A DNA stretch of 64,000 bases. It comes from an uncultured Clostridia bacterium (GTDB taxonomy: Bacteria > Bacillota > Clostridia > Christensenellales > Borkfalkiaceae). Positions 43,729 through 51,845 of this stretch are shown piece by piece; the stretch's first letter is position 1, and each line of letters begins with the position of its first letter. The position numbers and the translations under genes were made by a program. Below the pieces are notes generated by a model, which was not told where the DNA came from, made no database searches, and saw only the letters and a list, made by a program, of their open reading frames with translations. The stretch is from positions 1-64,000 of the forward strand of contig CANQWN010000004.1 in assembly GCA_947627575.1 (NCBI GenBank), given 5' to 3'.

Positions 43729-45282
43729 TTACTTTATCAAACTTGTTCCCGTCATCTCTTCGGGTTTGGGCAAGCCCATAAGTTGCAGAAGGGTGGGGGC
43801 GAGGTCGCAAAGTTTTCCGTCCTTGCGCAGTTCCGCGTTTTTGAACTTTTCCGAAACGAGTATCACGGGCACGGGGTTTGTGGTGTGCGCGGTGAAGGGC
43901 GAGCCGTCCTCCGAAAGCATCTTGTCCGCGTTTCCGTGGTCTGCGGTAACAATTGCGCCGCCGCCCATTGCAAGTATCTTGTCAAGCACCTTTTTAAGAC
44001 ATTCGTCCACCACGTCCACGGCTTTAACCGCCGCGGGGATAACCCCCGTATGCCCAACCATATCGCAGTTGGCAAAGTTCAAAATCACCGCGTCGAATTG
44101 CCCGCTTTCAAGTTCTTCCAAAACTTTGTCGGTCACGAGGTACGCGCTCATTTCGGGCTGTAAATCGTAAGTAGCCACTTTGGGAGAGGGGATAAGGTCG
44201 CGCACTTCGTTTTCGTTGGGCGCTTCCACGCCGCCGTTGAAGAAGAAGGTAACGTGCGCATATTTTTCCGTTTCGGCAATGCGCAACTGTTTTTTGCCGC
44301 ACTTTGCAAGATATTCGCCGAGGGTGTTGTTCATAGTAGTTTTGGGGAAAGCTATATCCACGCCTCCAAACTGCGCGTCGTACACGGTAAAGCATACGTA
44401 AACGGGGCTTAAAAATCCCGTCTTTCTCTCAAACGCCGTGCCTTTGGGCGCGATAAAGGGGTCTTGCGAAAACGCCCTCGTAATCTGCCTTGCGCGGTCG
44501 GGACGGAAGTTGAAGCATATTATGCTGTCGCCCTTTTCGATAAGCCCCACGGGCTTTCCGTCCTCGTAAACCTTCGTGGGCAAAATAAATTCGTCGGTAA
44601 CGCCCGCGGCATAACTTTCTTCCACGGCTTCGGCGGGGTCGCACGTGCGGTTGCCCGTCCCCAGCGTAAGCATATCGTACGCCTTTTCAATCCTGTCCCA
44701 GTTGTTGTCGCGGTCCATTGCATAGTATCTTCCGCATACCGAGGCAACTTTGCCTATGCCCAACTCTTTCGCTTTCGCCTGCAAATCGCGTATATATCCC
44801 ACGCCGGAAGTGGGCGAAACGTCCCTGCCGTCCATAAAGCAGTGGATATAACATTCGTCCAGCCCGCGCCTCTTCGCCATTTCAAGCAACGCGTACAGGT
44901 GCGTGATATGGCTGTGTACGCCGCCGTCGGACAAAAGCCCGTAAACGTGCAACTTTTTCCCGTTGTTTTTCGCGCTGTCCATCGCTTTTACAAGCGCGGG
45001 ATTTTCAAAAAAGTCGCCGTCCTGTATGGCTTTTGTTATCTTCGTAAGGTCCTGATATACAACGCGTCCCGCGCCGATATTCAGGTGCCCCACTTCCGAA
45101 TTGCCCATCTGTCCTTCGGGAAGTCCCACCGCCATACCGCTTGCGCCGAGGGTGGCGGAAGGGTACTTTTTCATAAGCGCGTTTACGTTTTTACTTCCGT
45201 CAAGATAAATCGCGTTTCCTTTTCCGGGCTGTGCAAGCCCGTAACCGTCCATAATTATAAGAGCATAGGGTATTTTTTTCAT
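43729..45282 (-). CDS. gpmI: Cofactor-independent phosphoglycerate mutase
   Basis: A 517-residue metalloenzyme of lower glycolysis (3- to 2-phosphoglycerate). The alkaline-phosphatase-like metal sites are at MDGYG near the start and in VTADHGNADKML. The phosphorylated Ser is in GNSEVGHLNIGAGR (about residues 61-74). HCFMDGRDVSPTSG and FNFRPDRARQI are also present. Length is typical. It is downstream of tpiA but has its own promoter. Confidence 0.97.
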   Translation of the reverse strand: MKKIPYALIIMDGYGLAQPGKGNAIYLDGSKNVNALMKKYPSATLGASGMAVGLPEGQMGNSEVGHLNIGAGRVVYQDLTKITKAIQDGDFFENPALVKAMDSAKNNGKKLHVYGLLSDGGVHSHITHLYALLEMAKRRGLDECYIHCFMDGRDVSPTSGVGYIRDLQAKAKELGIGKVASVCGRYYAMDRDNNWDRIEKAYDMLTLGTGNRTCDPAEAVEESYAAGVTDEFILPTKVYEDGKPVGLIEKGDSIICFNFRPDRARQITRAFSQDPFIAPKGTAFERKTGFLSPVYVCFTVYDAQFGGVDIAFPKTTMNNTLGEYLAKCGKKQLRIAETEKYAHVTFFFNGGVEAPNENEVRDLIPSPKVATYDLQPEMSAYLVTDKVLEELESGQFDAVILNFANCDMVGHTGVIPAAVKAVDVVDECLKKVLDKILAMGGGAIVTADHGNADKMLSEDGSPFTAHTTNPVPVILVSEKFKNAELRKDGKLCDLAPTLLQLMGLPKPEEMTGTSLIK

Positions 45283-45312
45283 AAATTTATCCTTGATTTT
45301 TTTCTATTGCAA

Positions 45313-45341
45313 ATTATACTACAACCGCCCGCAATTTACAA
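45313..45341 (-). promoter_or_regulatory. gpmI promoter
   Basis: On the minus strand: TTGTAA (45341-45336), 17 bases, TATAAT (45318-45313). The rest of 45283-45536 holds only this and the tpiA terminator. Confidence 0.7.
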
Positions 45342-45484
45342 GCGTTACAATAAAAATTTTTTTCGATAATCGGCGCCGCAAGCCCCAATTTGCGCACTCT
45401 TTCGCCTCCGCGGAGTGAATTTTTGCAATTATATAATAAGCGCGCCCTTAAATATCGCAGTCAGAGGGCGAGTAGCCCTCAACT

Positions 45485-45530
45485 CACGAAAAAATAAAAA
45501 CGTCCGCAAAGACGTTTTCATTTTTTCGTG
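45485..45530. terminator. tpiA terminator, long A/T-rich hairpin
   Basis: A nearly perfect ~20-bp stem (45485-45504 with 45511-45530) whose inner part is AAAACGTC/GACGTTTT. It ends the minus-strand tpiA transcript. Confidence 0.7.
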
Positions 45531-45536
45531 AACCTA

Positions 45537-46283
45537 CTATTTATCGTAATTCACAATTGTTGCAAAGTCGGTTTTCAGCGACGCGCCGCCGATAAGCCCG
45601 CCGTCTATATCGGGCTGTGCCATAAGCCCCTTGCAGTTGGCGGCGTTCATACTTCCGCCGTACTGTATGATAACTTTTTCCGCGGCGGCGGGGGTGAACA
45701 GTTCGCCTAACTTTTTGCGGATAAACGCGATGGTTTCCTGCGCCTGTTCGTCCGTGGCGGTCTTGCCCGTGCCTATCGCCCATACGGGTTCATACGCGAT
45801 AACCACGTCGGTTATGTCGCTTATGTCGCCCAACCCAACGGTAAGCTGGCGTGAAAGCACTTTGTTTGTCTTGCCCGATTCGCGTTCTTCCAGCATTTCG
45901 CCTACGCAAACAATGGGCGTAAGCCCCGCTTTAAGCGCGGCGTGCACGCGCATATTCACGCTTTCGTCCGTTTCGCCGAAGTATTGCCGCCTTTCGCTGT
46001 GCCCGATAATCACGTATTTAACGCCGTATTCTTTCAGCATTGCCGCCGAAATTTCCCCGGTATACGCGCCGGAGGGCGCCCAATGCACGTTTTCCGCGCC
46101 GATATGTATGTTGCTGCCTTCCGCCGCCTTGACCATGGCGGGGATAAGTATGGCGGGTACGCACAGCGCAACGTCGCAATCTGCGTCCTTCACAAGCGGT
46201 TTCAGCTTTTCGATAAGTTCCGCGCCGCTTGCCGCCGTCATATTCATTTTCCAGTTGCCCGCAATAAAGGGTTTTCTGCTCAT
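45537..46283 (-). CDS. tpiA: Triosephosphate isomerase
   Basis: A 248-residue TIM-barrel enzyme interconverting DHAP and GAP. Catalytic residues are in GNWKMN (Lys), IIGHSERR (His) and AYEPVWAIGTGK (Glu and flexible loop). The phosphate-binding IQYGGSMNAAN is near the end. GGAGAG precedes the ATG. Confidence 0.98.
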   Translation of the reverse strand: MSRKPFIAGNWKMNMTAASGAELIEKLKPLVKDADCDVALCVPAILIPAMVKAAEGSNIHIGAENVHWAPSGAYTGEISAAMLKEYGVKYVIIGHSERRQYFGETDESVNMRVHAALKAGLTPIVCVGEMLEERESGKTNKVLSRQLTVGLGDISDITDVVIAYEPVWAIGTGKTATDEQAQETIAFIRKKLGELFTPAAAEKVIIQYGGSMNAANCKGLMAQPDIDGGLIGGASLKTDFATIVNYDK

Positions 46284-46311
46284 ATTTCTCTCCTTTCGTT
46301 TACTACCGTCA

Positions 46312-46340
46312 ATTATAGCACATTAAATATCCAAATGCAA
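46312..46340 (-). promoter_or_regulatory. tpiA promoter
   Basis: On the minus strand: TTGCAT (46340-46335), 17 bases, TATAAT (46317-46312). Confidence 0.7.
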
Positions 46341-46464
46341 CGCGCCCGCGCCAAAAAAACAAAATCCTCCGCCCGTTTTTTATTTTTCCTCCGCCCCCGC
46401 CGCATTTATATCTATGTTAATGCGGATTTATTCCCCAAACGCACATAATGTAATCAAAAGCAAT

Positions 46465-46628
46465 TTGTAATATATTTTTATTACAATCGTCCCGTCTTTC
46501 TTTTGACAATGCGCGGGCAAACTACTATAATAGCGGTAAATTATAATTTACCGCTTTCCCCCCGCGGAATACAATATATAACTTACGCTTATACGGGGTA
46601 TAAATAAAACAAATACCTTGTTATACCC
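46465..46628 (+). promoter_or_regulatory. Distal promoter P1 and three inverted repeats
   Basis: The 441 bases between tpiA and the glycosyltransferase hold no gene but much regulatory structure. TTGTAATA and TATTACAA (46465-46472, 46479-46486) lie just upstream of P1. P1 is TTGACA (46503-46508), 17 bases, TATAAT (46526-46531), a perfect consensus. It is followed at once by a 24-bp perfect palindrome (46532-46555), placed as an operator over +1. GGGTATAA (46596-46603) and TTATACCC (46621-46628) make a third inverted repeat. At least one regulator is expected; none is obvious nearby. Confidence 0.75.
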
Positions 46629-46635
46629 GAAGCGG

Positions 46636-46660
46636 TTGACAAAAGCGGGGGGGGTATAAT
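46636..46660 (+). promoter_or_regulatory. Proximal promoter P2 with a G8 tract in its spacer
   Basis: TTGACA (46636-46641) and TATAAT (46655-46660) are both perfect, but the spacer is only 13 bases and consists of AAAGC plus eight G (46647-46654). Twelve G would give the ideal 17. Slippage in this run would change promoter strength, as known for porA and other phase-variable promoters in Neisseria. Confidence 0.7.
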
Positions 46661-46724
46661 AGATATACAGGTTGTAAATAATTATATTTCACCGGGGCAA
46701 CCGCAAAATAAAAAGGGGTTTTAT

Positions 46725-47927
46725 ATGGTTATAACGGTAGTATGCGATATTTTGGGCGAGGAAAACAACGGAACGGTGGTTGTTTCCATGAACCTGATAC
46801 GTTATCTGCGTTCGGCGGGGCACGAAGTGCGCGTGCTGTGCGCCGACCAAAGCAAAAAGGGGCTTGAAAATTATTACGTGGTGCCCAACAAAAGTTTCGG
46901 CAAGGCGCTTAACTCGCTTGTAAACAAAGTAGGCGTAACTTTGGCGAAGTGCGATAAATCCATAATACAGCAATCTTTGCAGGGCGCGGAACACGTGCAC
47001 ATAATGTTGCCATTGGGTTTGGGGCTGGCTGCCGCAAAGATGGCTTACGAAATGAATTTGCCCATCACGGCGGGCTTCCATATGCAGGCGGAAAACCTTT
47101 CAAGCTATATCAAAATGAACAGGCTGTATTCCGTAAACACTTTCATATATAAATTTATATATAAGCATATGTACAGATATTGCGACGGCATACATTATCC
47201 CACGCAATTCATACGGCGCGTTTTCGAGGGGCGCATAAAGCAAACTACGCCCGGTTACGTAATTTCAAACGGCGTACAAAACAACGTATGCAAGCGCGAG
47301 GTTGCAAAACCCGACGAATTTGCGGATAAGATAGTAATTTTATCTACGGGCAGATATTCCGCGGAAAAATCGCAGGATACGCTGTTAAAAGCCGTGGCGC
47401 TGTCCGCATATAAGGATAAAATTCAGGTAATACTTGCCGGGCAGGGACTTAAAGAAAAGTATTACAGGCGCATTTCAAAGCGCTTGCCCGTACAGCCCGT
47501 ATTTAAACTTTACGGGCGCGACGAAATTATCGACGCCATTAACTTTTGCGATCTGTACGTTCACCCCGCCGTAGACGAGCTGGAGGGCATAGCCTGCCTC
47601 GAAAGCATAGCCTGCGGCAAAATGACCATAGTTTCCGATTCGGAAAACAGCGCCACAAAGGATTTTGCGGTGGACGGCAAGTGCATTTTCAGGCGCCGCA
47701 AGCCCAAAGACCTTGCCCGCGTTATCGATTATTGGATATCCCACCCGGACGAGCGCGCCGAATACGAGGGGAAATACCTTTCAAGTTCGGCGGTGTACAG
47801 ACAGGAAGAGTGCATGCGGCAGATGGGCGAAATGATAGAGCGGACGAACAGAAATCATTACGCAAATTCCCCCGACGGCGAACTGCTTGCCGCGGACGAC
47901 GGGCGGGGCGTGGGAGACGCGCTATGA
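46725..47927 (+). CDS. GT4-family glycosyltransferase
   Basis: A 400-residue GT-B enzyme. The N-terminal half has a Rossmann acceptor domain (VCDILGEENNGTVVVSMNLIRYLRSAGHEV) and GFHMQAENL. The C-terminal half has VILSTGRYSAEKSQDTLLKA, VILAGQGL and the nucleotide-sugar E-x7-E region DELEGIACLESIACG. This resembles diacylglycerol or lipid glucosyltransferases of Firmicutes. Co-transcription with a PlsY-like acyltransferase supports a glycolipid role (inference). The ATG follows AAGGGG. Expression may be switched by the G8 tract in P2. Confidence 0.88.
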   Translation: MVITVVCDILGEENNGTVVVSMNLIRYLRSAGHEVRVLCADQSKKGLENYYVVPNKSFGKALNSLVNKVGVTLAKCDKSIIQQSLQGAEHVHIMLPLGLGLAAAKMAYEMNLPITAGFHMQAENLSSYIKMNRLYSVNTFIYKFIYKHMYRYCDGIHYPTQFIRRVFEGRIKQTTPGYVISNGVQNNVCKREVAKPDEFADKIVILSTGRYSAEKSQDTLLKAVALSAYKDKIQVILAGQGLKEKYYRRISKRLPVQPVFKLYGRDEIIDAINFCDLYVHPAVDELEGIACLESIACGKMTIVSDSENSATKDFAVDGKCIFRRRKPKDLARVIDYWISHPDERAEYEGKYLSSSAVYRQEECMRQMGEMIERTNRNHYANSPDGELLAADDGRGVGDAL

Positions 47928-48583
47928 AAATAATGTGGGAAGTTGCGCTTATAATTTTCGGCTTTTTGTGCGGCAGTTTGATGTTTTCGCAGTGGATACC
48001 CAAAATTTTCCTAAAGAAGGATATCTGCAAAATAAGCGTGGATAACAACCCGGGCGCGTTCAACGCCATCAAGCATTGCGGCAAAAGGACGGGTATGCTT
48101 TGCCTGTTTTTGGACGTAATAAAGGGCTTTTTGCCCGTATTTTTGGGCAGTTTGTTCTTCGATAGCGACGGTATACTGTTTTCCCTGATAATGTTTGCGC
48201 CCGCATTGGGGCACGCGCTGGGGCTTTTCAATCATTTGCGCGGCGGCAAGTGCATAGCCGTATCTTTCGGCATAATGTTGGGCGTTATGCCCGTGGCGTG
48301 GATAGCCTTTGTAACGCTTGCGGCGTTCTATATAATTTTTTCCACCGTCGCAAGGATAAAAAACGCGGCAAAGCGCAGCGTGTTTGTGTACCTTTTGTTT
48401 ATGGTTGTGGCGTGCGTAACGTTGGGCTCAACAGGTATGGCGTACGTCGCCATAGGTTGCGGGCTTGTGGCTATGATGCCCGTGATAAAATTTGTTTTCT
48501 CCCCCAACGGCTTGGCGGATAACAAATTGAACGGGCAATCCTCCGCGGAAGATTGCGGCTGTTCCGTGGGCGAAAAAAACTGA
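47924..48583 (+). CDS. PlsY-like glycerol-3-phosphate acyltransferase
   Basis: A 219-residue membrane protein of the PlsY family, which transfers an acyl group from acyl-phosphate to glycerol-3-phosphate. Seen: NNPGAFNAIKHCGKRTG (family GxxNxGAxNxxRxxGxxxG), LDVIKGFLPV, and GHALGLFNHLRGGKCIAVSFG (family GHxxxxFxxFxGGKGVAT). The third-motif KGVA is KCIA, a deviation. Five or more hydrophobic segments; a hydrophilic tail. Its ATG overlaps the glycosyltransferase stop (ATGA). Possibly a second PlsY dedicated to the glycolipid made by its partner. Confidence 0.82.
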   Translation: MKIMWEVALIIFGFLCGSLMFSQWIPKIFLKKDICKISVDNNPGAFNAIKHCGKRTGMLCLFLDVIKGFLPVFLGSLFFDSDGILFSLIMFAPALGHALGLFNHLRGGKCIAVSFGIMLGVMPVAWIAFVTLAAFYIIFSTVARIKNAAKRSVFVYLLFMVVACVTLGSTGMAYVAIGCGLVAMMPVIKFVFSPNGLADNKLNGQSSAEDCGCSVGEKN

Positions 48584-48630
48584 TAAATATCCGCGTTTCG
48601 CCGTCTTGAATAAAATAATAATGTGAAATA

Positions 48631-48669
48631 AGCCCGCCCGCGCGCAAATTGCGCGCGGGCGGGCTTTTC
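48631..48669. terminator. Terminator between plsY-like gene and XRE gene
   Basis: A ~16-bp nearly perfect GC stem between 48631 and 48665, then TTTT. It serves both converging units. Confidence 0.8.
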
Positions 48670-48687
48670 CGTTGCCTGCTTTTATAA

Positions 48688-48963
48688 CTACTTTGTCAGG
48701 GGCGGTTCTCCCTTTTCGGGACGCGCCCCGCCGAACAAATCGTCCAGCGAAACTTTAAGCGCCGCCGCCAAAGCGTACAGCTCGATATCCGTCACCGTGC
48801 GCGAACCGTCCTCTATGCGCGAAAGAGAACCGCGGCACACGTACACGGCGTACAATTCCAGCTTTTCCGAAAGTTCCCTTTGGCTCATTTTTCTCTGTTC
48901 GCGGAATTTTTTTACCCTCAACCCCACCAGATTTTTCATTTCGCTATCTATAATTCTTGCCAT
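48688..48963 (-). CDS. XRE-family helix-turn-helix regulator
   Basis: A 91-residue DNA-binding protein: GLRVKKFREQRKMSQRELSEKLE (helices 1-2), SRIEDGSRTVTDIELYALAAALKVSLDDLF (recognition helix and after). No extra domain except a short tail. GAGGTG precedes the ATG at 48963. Three copies of an inverted repeat lie between it and the divergent lipoprotein gene, so it very likely represses one or both promoters. An ATG at 48939 is an alternative start. Confidence 0.9.
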   Translation of the reverse strand: MARIIDSEMKNLVGLRVKKFREQRKMSQRELSEKLELYAVYVCRGSLSRIEDGSRTVTDIELYALAAALKVSLDDLFGGARPEKGEPPLTK

Positions 48964-48986
48964 AACTTCACCTCAACGTAATATTT

Positions 48987-49073
48987 TTGTCCTAACACAG
49001 GACAAATGTCTTGACATAGGACAAGAATTATGATAGACTTGTTTCAAATTTTAATTGTCCTGTCATAGGACAA
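48987..49073. promoter_or_regulatory. Three XRE-type operators and lipoprotein promoter
   Basis: TTGTCCT-N5-AGGACAA occurs perfectly at 48987-49005 (O1) and 49055-49073 (O3), and as ATGTCTT-N5-AGGACAA at 49006-49024 (O2), directly abutting O1. The -35 TTGACA (49011-49016) lies inside O2, followed after 17 bases by TAGACT. O3 ends just before the ribosome site. Binding at O2/O3 should block transcription of the lipoprotein gene. Confidence 0.85.
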
Positions 49074-49087
49074 GTGAGGTAGAAATA

Positions 49088-51760
49088 ATGAAAAAATTGT
49101 TTATTTTTGTCGTTTCCGCTCTCCTTGCCGTCGGCGTGCTTTGTTGCGTTGCGTGCGGGGATGATAATGACGACAATAAAAACACCCCGTCTTTCAGGAC
49201 GGAAGTTACAGAAGAAGAGTTTAAAACCGCCTGCACGGCTTTAAACTCGGTTAAAAATTGGTATTACGAATCTTCTTCGGACAATCCCGAATATATCCCG
49301 TCCTTAAAGGCTTATCAGGATAGCGAAAACGGCGTGGCGCACTTCGTATTTTTGGGCGAAGGCGGCGTAACCGCAGGCGAAAGCTATATCGTACTCAACG
49401 GCGATAAAGTGGAAACGTACAGCTATGAAGTAAGCGGCGTTTCAACCGTTTCCGTTCCCGTTGCCGAAGAACAGCAGGCGGAATGGGAATACGACGCGCA
49501 AACTTTTTCAAGCGCGGAGAGCGCAGAAGAATATTTCGGCAGTTATCTTATAACTCCCGCCGATGTTACGGAAGTTTTCAATGAAAAATTTGCCGATTGC
49601 GAATATGACGCGGAAAAGAAGTGTTATCTTTACACTTTAACTACCGACGACGCCGATTTTGCGCAAAACGCCGTGTTTGAAATTTATTTTCAGGACGCAA
49701 ATTTGGTTTCCGTCACGGAAAATATCCAAATAGAAAACAAAGTTGAGGATACAACCGCCACGGGCAAGTATGTGTTCAATCAGTTCGGCGCGGTTGCCTC
49801 TGCGGACGTAACCGTTCCCCAAAGCGTAAAGGACGCGGTTGCGGATAAAACGGTATACACCGTAACCGAGGCTGAGTGGCAAGCCGCCATATCCTACTTT
49901 GACGATAATTTAAATTCCGTCTACGCGCATATCACAACCGACAACGCAGATTTCGGCGCGTACGAGACGTTTTTATGGCAGAGCTTTGAAACTTACGTAG
50001 CTTATTACGAGATGTACGACGTCGCCGGCGTGGAAGGGCAGGATTTTCAGATGTACTACGTGCTTGACGGCACCGATGTGCAGATGTACCAATCTTCCGT
50101 ATATGCGCACGGCTCTTCCCCCGATGATTGGTCTTATTCCGTCGCAAACTACGAAAGCGTAGAGGACGCTATGACGACGTGGAGCATTATCAAAATAGGT
50201 ATGGGCAATTCCAACGACGGCGTAAAGAATAAATATTCGTCCGCCGAATATGACGAAAGCAAAAAATGCTACACTTTCAGCGTAGTTGACCATCACGACG
50301 GCAACGGACCCACCGGTTCGGAAAGCGGCGTTGGGCAGACGGTATTTAATTACGAATATTATTTCGAGGACGGCGCGCTTATACGCGTAGTTACTTCAGA
50401 AGTAGCCACCTATGCCAATCCGTCGGAGGAAATTCACACCCGCGTGGAAGTGGAAAATTTCAATAAGGTTCCCGCGGAAAAAACCACCGTTCCCCAAAGT
50501 GTGAAGGACGCGGTTGCGGATAAAACGGTATATACCGTAACCGAGGAGGAGTGGCAAGCCGCCTTTGAACATTTTACCGAAGTTAAAACTTTGAAATCAA
50601 CTTTAACTACCGATCACCCCGAAGAAGTGGGATTCCGTTCGTCAATAGCTTATCAAGATTATGAAAATTACGTAATATATGCAACCGAGTACGGTCTTGA
50701 CACAGATCGTGGGGAACTTGAAGGTGCAGGCGAAGGCGAATGGGATGTCTCATTTTATACAGTGCTTGAAGGGTTTGATGCTGCAAATTATATTTCTTCG
50801 CCTTATAAGCACGGTGCCGCACCGCAGGAATGGTCTTATGCATCCGACCCTTACCTTGACGAAGAAACTGCAAAAGCAGAGCTTATCAAATTGAGCGGTG
50901 TTTTCCGTTTTTATGATATGTTGGCGGATAAGTTTGAACTTTTTGAATATGATTCAGAAAAGCAGTGTTACAGCTGCCTATACAGCGATCCGGAATTTCA
51001 CACTTCGGAATTTTTGATTGAATTGTATTTTGTAAACGGCGAGTTGATTCGCATTGTAGAAGAAGATAACACAACACGTACCGTATATGAAGATTTCGGT
51101 AAAGATTTCGGCGATAAAACCGTTTTTCCCGAAAGCATAAGGAACCAGGCGATAACGTACACAGTGGACGAGACCAAATGGGGCAGTGCTTTGAGCCTTT
51201 TATCCTTGCGTGACAATTACATAAGCGAAATTACCGCATACAATCCCGAAGATGCGGGGATAATATCGCAATTGGTTTTGATAGATTACGCACGGCATAT
51301 TTTGCACACCTTCCAGCACGGCATCGGCGGCGACCCCACAAAGGACTGCGAAGCGTACGCTTTTGTAGATGGTACCGATTATTACACTTATATGTCCTAC
51401 TATGATAACGGCGCCTCGCCCGAAGAATGGACGTATCGCGTAACCAACTGTTCCACCGAGGAACAGGCGCAGCAATATTTCGACTATGACGCGGACGGCG
51501 CACCTGAGGTGTATGCCAGAGAGATGCCCGCATTTTCACAGTTCCGCTACGATTCGCAGAATAAATGTTATAAAGCAACAAAGACGGACGAGCACGACAA
51601 TCAAACAAATATCGAAGTTTATTTTAAAAACGGCGAGATATTTAAAATTGTTTTGGATATGCCCGATAACGGCGTAAAATACGTGCTTCGCAATTTCGGT
51701 GTGACTTTGGTAATTTTCCCGACGGAAATAGAGGAAAACGCAACGTTGCAGACAGATTAA
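49088..51760 (+). CDS. Large lipoprotein with four ~200-residue repeats
   Basis: An 890-residue secreted protein. Signal peptide followed by CCVACGDD (lipid Cys at 23 or 20), then four related domains. They begin near TEVTEEEFKTACTAL, twice with PQSVKDAVADKTVYTVTE, and finally with PESIRNQAITYTVDETKW. Each holds a Y-D-x-x-x-K-C-Y strand and ends in E-V/I-YF-x-G/D-x-L/I. No cell-wall anchor. I recognise no family; repeated beta-rich domains suggest binding rather than catalysis. Domain 3 (about 50580-51110) uses visibly more A/T-ending codons than its neighbours. Controlled by the XRE operators upstream. ATG 49088 follows GAGG. Confidence 0.85.
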   Translation: MKKLFIFVVSALLAVGVLCCVACGDDNDDNKNTPSFRTEVTEEEFKTACTALNSVKNWYYESSSDNPEYIPSLKAYQDSENGVAHFVFLGEGGVTAGESYIVLNGDKVETYSYEVSGVSTVSVPVAEEQQAEWEYDAQTFSSAESAEEYFGSYLITPADVTEVFNEKFADCEYDAEKKCYLYTLTTDDADFAQNAVFEIYFQDANLVSVTENIQIENKVEDTTATGKYVFNQFGAVASADVTVPQSVKDAVADKTVYTVTEAEWQAAISYFDDNLNSVYAHITTDNADFGAYETFLWQSFETYVAYYEMYDVAGVEGQDFQMYYVLDGTDVQMYQSSVYAHGSSPDDWSYSVANYESVEDAMTTWSIIKIGMGNSNDGVKNKYSSAEYDESKKCYTFSVVDHHDGNGPTGSESGVGQTVFNYEYYFEDGALIRVVTSEVATYANPSEEIHTRVEVENFNKVPAEKTTVPQSVKDAVADKTVYTVTEEEWQAAFEHFTEVKTLKSTLTTDHPEEVGFRSSIAYQDYENYVIYATEYGLDTDRGELEGAGEGEWDVSFYTVLEGFDAANYISSPYKHGAAPQEWSYASDPYLDEETAKAELIKLSGVFRFYDMLADKFELFEYDSEKQCYSCLYSDPEFHTSEFLIELYFVNGELIRIVEEDNTTRTVYEDFGKDFGDKTVFPESIRNQAITYTVDETKWGSALSLLSLRDNYISEITAYNPEDAGIISQLVLIDYARHILHTFQHGIGGDPTKDCEAYAFVDGTDYYTYMSYYDNGASPEEWTYRVTNCSTEEQAQQYFDYDADGAPEVYAREMPAFSQFRYDSQNKCYKATKTDEHDNQTNIEVYFKNGEIFKIVLDMPDNGVKYVLRNFGVTLVIFPTEIEENATLQTD

Positions 51761-51775
51761 AAATTCGGACAACGA

Positions 51776-51814
51776 TAAGCCCCCCGTGCGGATAAAACCG
51801 CACGGGGGGCTTAA
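51776..51814 (+). terminator. Lipoprotein terminator (bidirectional)
   Basis: Perfect ~16-bp stem (TAAGCCCCCCGTGCGG and complement) between 51776 and 51813, with a six-base loop and an A/T-rich right flank. Confidence 0.85.
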
Positions 51815-51845
51815 AAATATTTTTAGGAGGATTTTCCATGTGTGA

